A stretch of DNA of 38,298 bases from a gamma proteobacterium endosymbiont of Lamellibrachia anaximandri (GTDB lineage Bacteria; Pseudomonadota; Gammaproteobacteria; Chromatiales; Chromatiaceae): assembly GCA_016756855.1 (NCBI GenBank), contig JAESPD010000036.1, forward strand, positions 1 through 38,298, given 5' to 3'. Below the pieces are notes generated by a model. That model did no database searches. It saw nothing but the letters and a program-made list of their open reading frames with translations, and was not told the DNA's origin. A program made the position numbers and the translations under genes. Every line of letters begins with the position of its first letter. Position 1 is the stretch's first letter. This document shows positions 15,910 to 23,215 of the stretch, piece after piece.

Positions 15910-17433
15910 ATGACGCTGATCCTCCAGGATGACTTTATCGACAGCATCGCTGATGCCCTGCAGTTCATCTCCTACTACCATCCGGCAGACTTCCTCAAGG
16001 CGATGGGTAAAGCCTGGGAAAGGGAGCAGTCACCCGCCGCCAAGGACGCGATGGCGCAGATCCTGGTCAATTCCCGCATGTGTGCCGAAGGAAAGCGCCC
16101 CATCTGCCAGGATACCGGCATGGTGGTGGTGTTTCTTAAAGTGGGAATGAATGTTCGCTGGGATAGCAGCATCTCCATCACTGAAATGGTCGATGAGGGT
16201 GTTCGCCGCGCCTACGCCCGTCCCGACAACATCTTGCGGGCCTCAATGGTAACCGACCCCGCCGGGGCACGTCTCAACACCAAAGACAACACCCCCGCCA
16301 TCGTCCATACTGAACTGGTTCCCGGCGACGGCATCGAGGTCAAGATTGCCTCCAAGGGTGGCGGCTCTGAAAACAAGACCCGTTTCGCCATCCTCAACCC
16401 ATCGGCTTCACTGGTGGAGTGGGTATTGGAGCAGATCCCGCAAATGGGCGCTGGTTGGTGCCCTCCCGGCATGCTGGGTATAGGTATCGGGGGCTCCGCC
16501 GAAAAGGCCATGCTGATGGCGAAAGAGTCGTTGATGGGACCGATCGACATCCACGAACTCAAGTCCCGCGGCGCCACCAACACCGTCGAATCCCTGCGAC
16601 TGGAGCTTTACGAAAAGATCAATGCATTGGGCATAGGTGCTCAGGGGCTGGGAGGGCTGACCACCGTGCTCGACGTCAAGATCAGCGACTTTCCCACCCA
16701 CGCCACCTCCCTGCCCGTGGCGATCATCCCCAACTGCGCCGCCACACGCCATGCGGAGTTTACCCTGGATGGCTCCGGCCCCGCAGTTCTTACTCCGCCT
16801 CAGCCGGAAGATTGGCCGTCCGTTACCTGGGAGGCCTCGGACGATGCCCGGCGCATCGACCTGAACAGTCTCACCAAAGAGGATATTGCAGCCTGGCAAC
16901 CCGGAGATCGCATTCTTCTGTCGGGTAAGTTGTTGACCGGCCGGGATGCCGCGCATAAACGCATTGCCGATCTGCTGCAAAAAGGCGAACCCCTGCCCAA
17001 AGGCGTCGACTTTCACAACCGTTTCATCTACTACGTCGGTCCAGTGGATCCTGTGCGTGAAGAAGTTGCCGGACCTGCGGGTCCCACCACCGCCAGCCGC
17101 ATGGACAAGTTCAGCGAGATGATGCTGGGCCAAACGGGACTTATCGGCATGGTAGGCAAGTCTGAGCGTGGTCCCAGCGGCATCGAGGCGATCAAACGCC
17201 ACAAGGCGGTCTACCTGATGGCCGTTGGTGGAGCGGCCTATCTCGTCTCCAAGGCAATACGCGCCTCCCGCATCATCGCTTTTGAAGAGCTGGGCATGGA
17301 GGCGATCCGTGAGTTCGAGGTGGTCGACTTTCCGGTTACCGTCGCCGTAGACAGCCTGGGCAACTCAGTACACGAGACCGGCCCCGCCGAGTGGCGCAGT
17401 CGAATCGCTGATATCCCTGTTATTATCGAATGA
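15910..17433 (+). CDS. Class I fumarate hydratase (Fe-S type)
   Basis: This enzyme interconverts fumarate and malate using an oxygen-sensitive [4Fe-4S] cluster. The single 507-residue chain contains the alpha part (MTLILQDDFIDSIADALQFI start, ICQDTGMVVVFLKVGM with a cluster cysteine, GGGSENKTRFAILNPS, IGIGGSAEKAML) fused to the beta part (LLTGRDAAHKRI, YYVGPVDPV, GPTTASRMDKF). This is the fumA/fumB layout and usual length. PNCAATRHAEF carries another candidate cluster cysteine. It lies 97 bases after sucB and may be co-regulated with it, giving a TCA cluster. Whether it is fumA or fumB cannot be told, so no symbol is given. Confidence 0.94.
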   Translation: MTLILQDDFIDSIADALQFISYYHPADFLKAMGKAWEREQSPAAKDAMAQILVNSRMCAEGKRPICQDTGMVVVFLKVGMNVRWDSSISITEMVDEGVRRAYARPDNILRASMVTDPAGARLNTKDNTPAIVHTELVPGDGIEVKIASKGGGSENKTRFAILNPSASLVEWVLEQIPQMGAGWCPPGMLGIGIGGSAEKAMLMAKESLMGPIDIHELKSRGATNTVESLRLELYEKINALGIGAQGLGGLTTVLDVKISDFPTHATSLPVAIIPNCAATRHAEFTLDGSGPAVLTPPQPEDWPSVTWEASDDARRIDLNSLTKEDIAAWQPGDRILLSGKLLTGRDAAHKRIADLLQKGEPLPKGVDFHNRFIYYVGPVDPVREEVAGPAGPTTASRMDKFSEMMLGQTGLIGMVGKSERGPSGIEAIKRHKAVYLMAVGGAAYLVSKAIRASRIIAFEELGMEAIREFEVVDFPVTVAVDSLGNSVHETGPAEWRSRIADIPVIIE

Positions 17434-17544
17434 CGGGTGTCATATAATTCGTTTGAGCCATATCATTAAACGACATCTGCCCAAGCGTTAGAATGACGGG
17501 TTCAGCGCTAAAAATAACTTTACACCTTGATGGAGGATTTCGCC

Positions 17545-18363
17545 GTGGCAACAAAGAAAAAAGCAAAACCCACCAAACGGAAAAAGATAAGAAACGACGT
17601 CTACGAAAAAGAGCTTTTCAGACTACAACTTGAACTGGTCAAGCTGCAGGAGTGGATCAAATTCACCGGACTCAAAGTTGTGGTGATCTTTGAGGGCCGC
17701 GACGCAGCAGGTAAAGGGGGGGTCATCAAGCGCATCAACCAGCACCTGAATCCCCGCATCAGCCGTGTCGTTGCCCTACCGGCACCCACCGAGCGAGAAA
17801 CCACACAGTGGTATTTCCAACGCTATGTGCCACACCTGCCGGCGGCGGGAGAGATGGTGCTGTTCGACCGCAGCTGGTACAACCGCGCCGGCGTTGAGCG
17901 GGTCATGGGATTCTGCAGCGAGGAGGAGTATCACGAATTCCTGCGCTCCTGTCCGGAGTTCGAACGCATGCTGGTGCGCTCCGGCATCATCGTACTCAAA
18001 TACTGGTTCTCGGTAGCCGATGAAGAGCAGGAGCGCCGTTTCCAGAGCCGTCTGGAAGAGCCTCACAAACGCTGGAAACTGAGTCCGATGGATCTGGAGT
18101 CACGCAAACGCTGGGTCGAATACTCCAAGGCGAAGGACACCATGTTCGCCCATACCGATATCAAACAGGCACCCTGGTATGTGGTCAACTCTGACATCAA
18201 AAAGCATGCCCGGCTCAACTGCATCTCCCACCTGTTGAGCATGGTCCCCTATGAGGATCTGACCCCTGAGATGATCGTGTTGCCGGAACGCGTTGACAGC
18301 CGGGGATATATCCGGCCACCGCTGTCCGACCAGACCTTCGTACCCGACATCTGTATTGTATGA
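17545..18363 (+). CDS. ppk2: Polyphosphate kinase 2 (single-domain)
   Basis: PPK2 enzymes transfer phosphate between polyphosphate and nucleotides. The 272-residue, single P-loop protein has a basic N-terminus, the Walker A EGRDAAGKGG (50-59), the lid region TERETTQWYFQRYVPHLP, and the Walker B-type FDRSWYNRAGVERVMGF. I choose the GTG at 17545 because GGAGG lies eight bases upstream; TTG and ATG codons at 17527-17532 are in frame but lack a ribosome binding site. Preference for ADP or GDP cannot be judged. Its stop codon overlaps the start of the reductase gene (ATGA), so the two are translationally coupled. Confidence 0.93.
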   Translation: MATKKKAKPTKRKKIRNDVYEKELFRLQLELVKLQEWIKFTGLKVVVIFEGRDAAGKGGVIKRINQHLNPRISRVVALPAPTERETTQWYFQRYVPHLPAAGEMVLFDRSWYNRAGVERVMGFCSEEEYHEFLRSCPEFERMLVRSGIIVLKYWFSVADEEQERRFQSRLEEPHKRWKLSPMDLESRKRWVEYSKAKDTMFAHTDIKQAPWYVVNSDIKKHARLNCISHLLSMVPYEDLTPEMIVLPERVDSRGYIRPPLSDQTFVPDICIV

Positions 18364-19355
18364 GCTATACAGCCTTCCGCATCCATCGCAGCGAGGCCGG
18401 AGAGCACTCCGCTGCGCTGGAACAGCGGGAGCTGACCGATCCAGCGGAAGGTGAGATTCTCATCCGCACCCGGTTCTCCAGCGTCAACTACAAGGACGCG
18501 CTGGCAGGAACGGGAAGCGGAAGGATCCTGCGTGATTTCCCACTCACCAGCGGCATCGACAGTTGCGGCGACGTGCTTCAGTCCCGTGACGCTCGATTCA
18601 AAGAGGGGGATCAGGTCATTGTCACCGGCTACGGCCTCTCTTTTACTCATGACGGTGGATACGCGGAATATCTCAGGGTTCCCGCCGACTGGGCAGTGCC
18701 GTTGCCGGATAATCTTGGCCCCTATCAGGCCATGGCCCTCGGCACCGCCGGATTTACCGCAGCTCTGGCCCTCCACCGCATGGAGAGCAACGGGCAGCAG
18801 CCGGAGATGGGGCCCATCCTGGTCACGGGGGCAACCGGCGGGGTGGGCAGCCTTGCGGTCAATCTGTTCCACGGCGCAGGTTACGAAGTGACCGCAGTCA
18901 CCGGCAAGGGAGATCAACACGACTACCTCAAACTTATCGGTGCAAGCCAGGTGCTCTCCCGGGAAGCACTGACTCTCGGCAGGCACCCATTGGAAAAGGG
19001 ACTCTGGGGAGGTGCTGTGGACAATGTCGGCGGCGAGACCCTGGCGGGACTGACCCGAACAGTCAAACCCTGGGGCAGTATCGCTGCCATCGGGCTGGCA
19101 GCCGGTATCGAATTGAACACCACCGTTATGCCTTTCATCCTGCGAGGCGTCAGCCTGCTCGGCATCAACTCCGCCGATTGTCCCCATACCCTGCGCAGCA
19201 AGATCTGGCAACGGCTCGCCACCGACCTGCATCCAAAACATCTTGACGACATTGTCGACCGGGTCATCCATCTGGAGCAGTTGCCTGAAGTGTTTGAAGA
19301 GATGCTGAAAGGAGAGGTACGTGGCCGCATCCTGGTGCAGACGATGGTGGATTAG
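18360..19355 (+). CDS. acuI: YhdH/AcuI-family quinone oxidoreductase (acrylyl-CoA reductase)
   Basis: This 331-residue medium-chain dehydrogenase/reductase belongs to the zinc-free YhdH/YhfP family; members reduce acrylyl-CoA to propanoyl-CoA with NADPH. Visible features are FSSVNYKDALA near 40-50, PLTSGIDSCGDVLQS for the catalytic-domain loop, the Rossmann motif VTGATGGVGSLAVNLF and the C-terminal VRGRILVQ-type ending (RGRILVQTM). There are no structural zinc cysteines, as expected. Its ATG overlaps the ppk2 stop. In other bacteria acuI serves dimethylsulfoniopropionate and propionate metabolism and removes toxic acrylyl-CoA; no DMSP lyase gene is present here, so general detoxification is the more careful reading. 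Confidence 0.85.
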   Translation: MSYTAFRIHRSEAGEHSAALEQRELTDPAEGEILIRTRFSSVNYKDALAGTGSGRILRDFPLTSGIDSCGDVLQSRDARFKEGDQVIVTGYGLSFTHDGGYAEYLRVPADWAVPLPDNLGPYQAMALGTAGFTAALALHRMESNGQQPEMGPILVTGATGGVGSLAVNLFHGAGYEVTAVTGKGDQHDYLKLIGASQVLSREALTLGRHPLEKGLWGGAVDNVGGETLAGLTRTVKPWGSIAAIGLAAGIELNTTVMPFILRGVSLLGINSADCPHTLRSKIWQRLATDLHPKHLDDIVDRVIHLEQLPEVFEEMLKGEVRGRILVQTMVD

Positions 19356-19410
19356 GTTCCGCTACACTAGGAGACTGTCGGTTAGTATAGGAGAAGGCTG
19401 CGTACTCTGG

Positions 19411-19440
19411 CATAACAATTGTGCGAACAATTAAGTTATG
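19411..19440. other. Two-part hairpin with GCGA tetraloop
   Basis: CATAAC pairs with GTTATG and, inside, AATTGT pairs with ACAATT around a GCGA loop, leaving only an AA bulge. It sits between the acuI-like gene and the metal-efflux locus. No T-run follows, so it is not a standard terminator. Confidence 0.55.
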
Positions 19441-19639
19441 TCAACGAGCAGCAGCCATATGAAAACAGAGCGTACTGCAACCCAACTCGGATTCAACCCA
19501 TTCGAATAGCCTAACCATATTTTTGACCCGCTTTATTGATCAAAATCAGGGTTAAGCATGGGACTGTGGGAAATCCGGACTGGTGCAGTTGGCGTCTGCA
19601 TTCCTTGCAAGCAGGCGTTTAACGCCGTATCGTTCTCGC

Positions 19640-20086
19640 ATGTTTATTTTTCGCCGGACATATAGACGGACATGGCTCCTGTTGTTGAGCTTGTTGCTCT
19701 CCCTATCGCTGCTGTGCTCGCAGGGTGCAACGCTGCATGTCCACAACCTGGATCTCAGCCATGATGATGATGCGTATCTCGATCACAGCAATGCGACTGA
19801 TGCAGCCAGTGATCACAGCCATTTAAGCAAAGCCCATTATGTTCACGACACATCCCACCATGGCCATCATGATGGCGTTGTCGCGGAATTCGATGCCAGT
19901 TCCGATGGGGCGTTGAAAAATCTCTTTAACAACATTCTTGCGTTAGCTTTATTTGCTCTCCTCTTTACCTTGCTGTTGCCTGCCCTTTCGCGCCGGGTGG
20001 TTCAGCACCACAGGGAGAGTACCCCCTCCCTCCATGGACGTTATCTCCTTTCTCCGCCTTTGCGGGCGCCACCACAGCACTTCTGA
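19640..20086 (+). CDS. His-rich small membrane protein preceding the RND efflux genes
   Basis: The product (148 residues from the ATG at 19640) has an N-terminal signal/anchor segment (about 12-30), a His/Asp-rich central region (LHVHNLDLSHDDD, DHSNATDAASDHSHLSKAHY, HDTSHHGHHDG) and a C-terminal hydrophobic helix (LFNNILALALFALLFTLLLP). The His density indicates periplasmic binding of a divalent metal. It precedes the CzcCBA-like genes, as small CzcI-type regulators or binding proteins do, but I cannot show homology. A GTG at 19583 would add 19 residues; neither start has a clear ribosome binding site, and 19640 places the hydrophobic segment at the usual distance. Its layout resembles that of the protein at 7090-7404. 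Confidence 0.62.
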   Translation: MFIFRRTYRRTWLLLLSLLLSLSLLCSQGATLHVHNLDLSHDDDAYLDHSNATDAASDHSHLSKAHYVHDTSHHGHHDGVVAEFDASSDGALKNLFNNILALALFALLFTLLLPALSRRVVQHHRESTPSLHGRYLLSPPLRAPPQHF

Positions 20087-20112
20087 AACTTTTCGCCTGT
20101 CCGGGTTAGCGT

Positions 20113-20278
20113 CTAGGACGCCTGTCTGACTTAAGCATAATCTACTGCGGCAGCAGGGAATTGGTTCGTTTATCGATCTATTTCGTCAAATAGCACCCAC
20201 TATTTTCCTCAATAGATCGAAAACTGTCCTCAATTCCCCACTGCCTCGTAACGATTTCCTAAGTCCGACAGGCTCTAG
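20113..20278. mobile_element. MITE-like palindrome flanked by CTAG
   Basis: GCCTGTCTGACTTA (20120-20133) is inverted at 20260-20273 (reverse complement GCCTGTCGGACTTA). Further pairings occur inside: GGCAGCAGGGAATTG with CAATTCCCCACTGCC, and TCGATCTATT with AATAGATCGA. The whole can fold as one long imperfect hairpin. CTAG stands on both sides (20113-20116, 20275-20278), matching a four-base YTAR-type target duplication as made by IS5-group elements. It has no coding capacity. It lies between the His-rich gene and czcC. Confidence 0.6.
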
Positions 20279-20357
20279 ACAGCGCCAGCTCGATTCGTCA
20301 TGCCCTTTTGGGTTCGGCGAAATCCGTTGAATAATTTATTTCAGGAGAATTCCCTCT

Positions 20358-21578
20358 ATGGATTTTCTGCGAATACGCCCATTTGTTGGGCTGATACTGT
20401 GGATGCTGTCCGCCTTGGCCAACGCGGCGTCCCTTACCGAAGATTATAGTCTGCAACTGGGGCTGAACCAGGCGGATTTTATTCGGCTTCTCGATAGCCG
20501 GGTAGATGCGGCCCAAGGCAACCTGCTTGACAGGCAAACCTGGGTGAATCCGGTGCTTGAACTGTCCCGTGAGGTGGCTGGCGATGAGACGGAAATTAAT
20601 CTGTGGCTGCATCAGAAACTGGATCTCTCGGGGCAGCGCCACCTCAATCGCGATGCGGCCCAAGTAGGCCTGGGCGTTGCCGAGGCTCACAACCAGGTGC
20701 AGCGAATCCAGCGTGGCGCCGAGATTCGACAGCACTTCTATCAGCTACTTTTCCAGCAGCGGCAACAGCAGCTCTTCAGCCACTGGCTGACAAAATTCTC
20801 TGAGATGGAGGCGGTCATGGAGAAGCGTGAAGCGGTCGGCGATGTTTCTGGTTACGACCGCCGCCGGATTAGTCGGGAGAGGGTGGCGATACTCTCCCAG
20901 CAACGTCAGAGTGCGGCGCAACATGCGGCGGGTTGGCAGCAGTTGCGTGGGATCATCGGCCTGGAAAACAGCCGAGGATTCGATACCGTGGAGGGTCAAT
21001 TGATACCTGCGGAATTGCGATCTCTCTCCAGCGTGAAGGAAAGTTTTGCACACCCCCCCACGTTGCTACAGCAGCAGCGTCAGGCTGAGGCCTCACGCCT
21101 GACGGCACGTGCCATTGCCCGCAGCCATATACCGGAGATTACGGTCGGCCTTGGGGTCAAGAGCATCGATGCTCCGGGAGTTAGTGATTCCGGCCTGATG
21201 CTGAGCGCCTCCATACCCTTGCCGCTGTTTGATCGTAAGCAGGGGGCGCGTCAACAAGCCGCTGCCGAGGCGACCCAGGCGGAAAGTGAATACCAGTTAG
21301 CGTTACTGCGAACCGGGACCAGGGTTCGCGCCTTATGGCACAAGGCCGGTCTACTGCGTGCTAACGCTCGGCTCTTTTCAGAGCAGAGCGTGGCTGCTTC
21401 CTATGAGTTGGTGCGTATCGCGGAGACCTCATACCACGCCAACGAAATCGGCGTATTGGAGTTGATTGACGCCTATCGCAGCGCCCTGGAGGCAGAGACC
21501 ACCGCCCTGAAACTGGCGCTGGAAGCACGCCTGATACGGATTGAGCTGGATGAGATAACAGCAGGAGTTTACCAATGA
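20358..21578 (+). CDS. CzcC-like outer-membrane channel of an RND efflux system
   Basis: This is a TolC-family outer-membrane factor that conducts metal ions out of the periplasm with the adaptor and pump encoded downstream. The 406-residue protein has a signal peptide (cleavage near ANAAS, 21-25) and two long helical hairpin halves (about 35-210 and 230-395), with the family's alternating Gln/Ala/Glu-rich helices and the NPVLELSREV strand segment. AGGAG precedes the ATG. Its stop overlaps the start of the adaptor gene (ATGA). The order outer-membrane factor, adaptor, pump is that of czcCBA. The specific metal cannot be stated from this subunit. Confidence 0.85.
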   Translation: MDFLRIRPFVGLILWMLSALANAASLTEDYSLQLGLNQADFIRLLDSRVDAAQGNLLDRQTWVNPVLELSREVAGDETEINLWLHQKLDLSGQRHLNRDAAQVGLGVAEAHNQVQRIQRGAEIRQHFYQLLFQQRQQQLFSHWLTKFSEMEAVMEKREAVGDVSGYDRRRISRERVAILSQQRQSAAQHAAGWQQLRGIIGLENSRGFDTVEGQLIPAELRSLSSVKESFAHPPTLLQQQRQAEASRLTARAIARSHIPEITVGLGVKSIDAPGVSDSGLMLSASIPLPLFDRKQGARQQAAAEATQAESEYQLALLRTGTRVRALWHKAGLLRANARLFSEQSVAASYELVRIAETSYHANEIGVLELIDAYRSALEAETTALKLALEARLIRIELDEITAGVYQ

Positions 21579-23203
21579 AGATGTTATTACCGGGGACTTT
21601 ATTGGCCCTCATTTTTCTGACCGCTTGCGGCGGACACCAGCACAACGGTGAACACAACCTTGTTGGTGATGCCATAAACTATTTCAGGGACGTCTTGATG
21701 GCGGACGATCATGGCCATGATCACGCAAGCCAGGACAGTCACGACGATCATGGCGGGGGCGATACCGGCATCGCGGTCACCCATTTTACCCAGGCCACGG
21801 AACTGTTTGTGGAGTTCCCGGCCTTGGTGATGGGGCAGGAATCGCCCTTTGCCGCGCATCTGACACGCCTGGATAATTTTCAGCCCATTGCCAACGGGGT
21901 CGTCACCCTGACCCTCAGTGGTGGTGGCGTGACGGATGAGGTGTTTAGTGTAAATACCGCCAGCGTGCCCGGCATTTTTCGCCCAGTCGCCTTGCCCAAA
22001 TACCCGGTTACGCGCCAGGTCAGTCTGCGTCTGCAAGGGGAGGAACTGGATGTCGTTCACTACCTGGGGAAATACACCGTCCACCCCTCCCAGTTTGTGG
22101 CATTGGCCGAACTGGAACCAGAGGAAGAGTCTGGCGATGCCATCTCCTATCTGAAAGAACAGCAGTGGCAGGTGGATTTTGCCTTGACTCAAGCCGTTGT
22201 ATCTGAACCCCGGGCCAGCATTCAGGCCACCGGCACACTACGTCCCCGGGCGGATGGCGAGGTCTATTTGAGCGCCAGCAGCGCCGGACATCTGCGCGCC
22301 AAAGGTGGTTTCCCCTTTCCAGGGATGCAGGTTGAACCCGGCCAGGTACTGGCCACTATTGCCCCACGTCTCGGTGCAGGAGGAGATCTGTCCACCCTGA
22401 AAGCCGCTCGCGATAAGGCGCGTTCGGAACACCAACTTGCCAGATTAGAACGGCAACGATTGGCGAAGCTCTGGCAAGAGAAAGCGATTGCAAAGCATCG
22501 CCTGCTTGAAGCCGAGAGCGCCGAAGTCGTAAGCCAAGCACAACTGGATTCCGCCGAGCGCCGCTACCAGCAAAGTACCGGTGGTAAACAGACCGGTTCC
22601 GGTATCCCGGTTCTCGCCCCCATCGGCGGGATGTTGGCGCAGGTGAATGTCGCGCCTGGTCAGTATGTGCATGAAGGGGATGCCCTGTTTCACATCGTCA
22701 ATGTCGACCGGCTGTGGCTGGAGGCACGTGTCGCTGAAGCCGACATCGGCGCATTGCAACAGCCCAGTGGCGCCTGGTTCACCCTGAAGGGATTTGAGGA
22801 CAGTTTCAGCACCTTCGATCTGCAGGGCCGTCTGGTGGCGCTGGGTGGCGCTATCGATCCCGTGTCACGCACCGCACCGTTGATTTTCGAGTTCGACAAT
22901 CCAGGCCAGCGGCTGCGCACCGGCATGTACGCCAATGTGCGTGTCTATACCGGCAAGACTGCCCGTGGGGTGATGGTTCCCACCTCTGCGGTCTTCAACG
23001 ATGACGGCCAGGAGGTTGTCTATGTGATGCTGGGGGGAGAATCCTTTCAGCGCCGCATGATCCGGTTAGGCATTCGTGACGGTGACCGGGTCCAGGTCAC
23101 AAGCGGCGTGGAGGCGGGCGAAAGGGTTGTCAGCCGGGGCGCCTATCTGGTTCGCCTGGCTTCCGCCTCAAGCGCGGAAGCCGGTCACGGCCATGCGCAT
23201 TGA
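21575..23203 (+). CDS. CzcB-like lipoprotein adaptor of an RND efflux system
   Basis: This periplasmic adaptor (membrane fusion protein) links the pump to the outer-membrane channel. The 542-residue protein starts with a lipoprotein signal (LTAC, lipidated C18), then a His-rich tract (H21, H23, H27, and DHGHDHASQDSHDDH at 45-59), a beta domain of about 130 residues, the barrel-sandwich/lipoyl halves (AGHLRAKGGFPFPGMQVEPG; PIGGMLAQVNVAPGQYVHEG) around an alpha hairpin, and the beta-barrel and membrane-proximal domains. A second His-rich tail ends the protein (GHGHAH). The extra N-terminal domain and His tracts are typical of heavy-metal adaptors and could hand metal to the pump. It is coupled to czcC by four bases and to czcA by a 12-base gap. 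Confidence 0.87.
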   Translation: MKMLLPGTLLALIFLTACGGHQHNGEHNLVGDAINYFRDVLMADDHGHDHASQDSHDDHGGGDTGIAVTHFTQATELFVEFPALVMGQESPFAAHLTRLDNFQPIANGVVTLTLSGGGVTDEVFSVNTASVPGIFRPVALPKYPVTRQVSLRLQGEELDVVHYLGKYTVHPSQFVALAELEPEEESGDAISYLKEQQWQVDFALTQAVVSEPRASIQATGTLRPRADGEVYLSASSAGHLRAKGGFPFPGMQVEPGQVLATIAPRLGAGGDLSTLKAARDKARSEHQLARLERQRLAKLWQEKAIAKHRLLEAESAEVVSQAQLDSAERRYQQSTGGKQTGSGIPVLAPIGGMLAQVNVAPGQYVHEGDALFHIVNVDRLWLEARVAEADIGALQQPSGAWFTLKGFEDSFSTFDLQGRLVALGGAIDPVSRTAPLIFEFDNPGQRLRTGMYANVRVYTGKTARGVMVPTSAVFNDDGQEVVYVMLGGESFQRRMIRLGIRDGDRVQVTSGVEAGERVVSRGAYLVRLASASSAEAGHGHAH

Positions 23204-23215
23204 GGAGAGATAGAG

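Noticed and set aside
18249-19271. 340-codon minus-strand open frame
   Set aside because: Antisense to ppk2 and the acuI-like gene, without family features or a ribosome binding site.
19411-19440. Hairpin as an integron attC site
   Set aside because: It is too short, lacks the R and L box pattern with extrahelical bases, and no integrase or cassette array is nearby.
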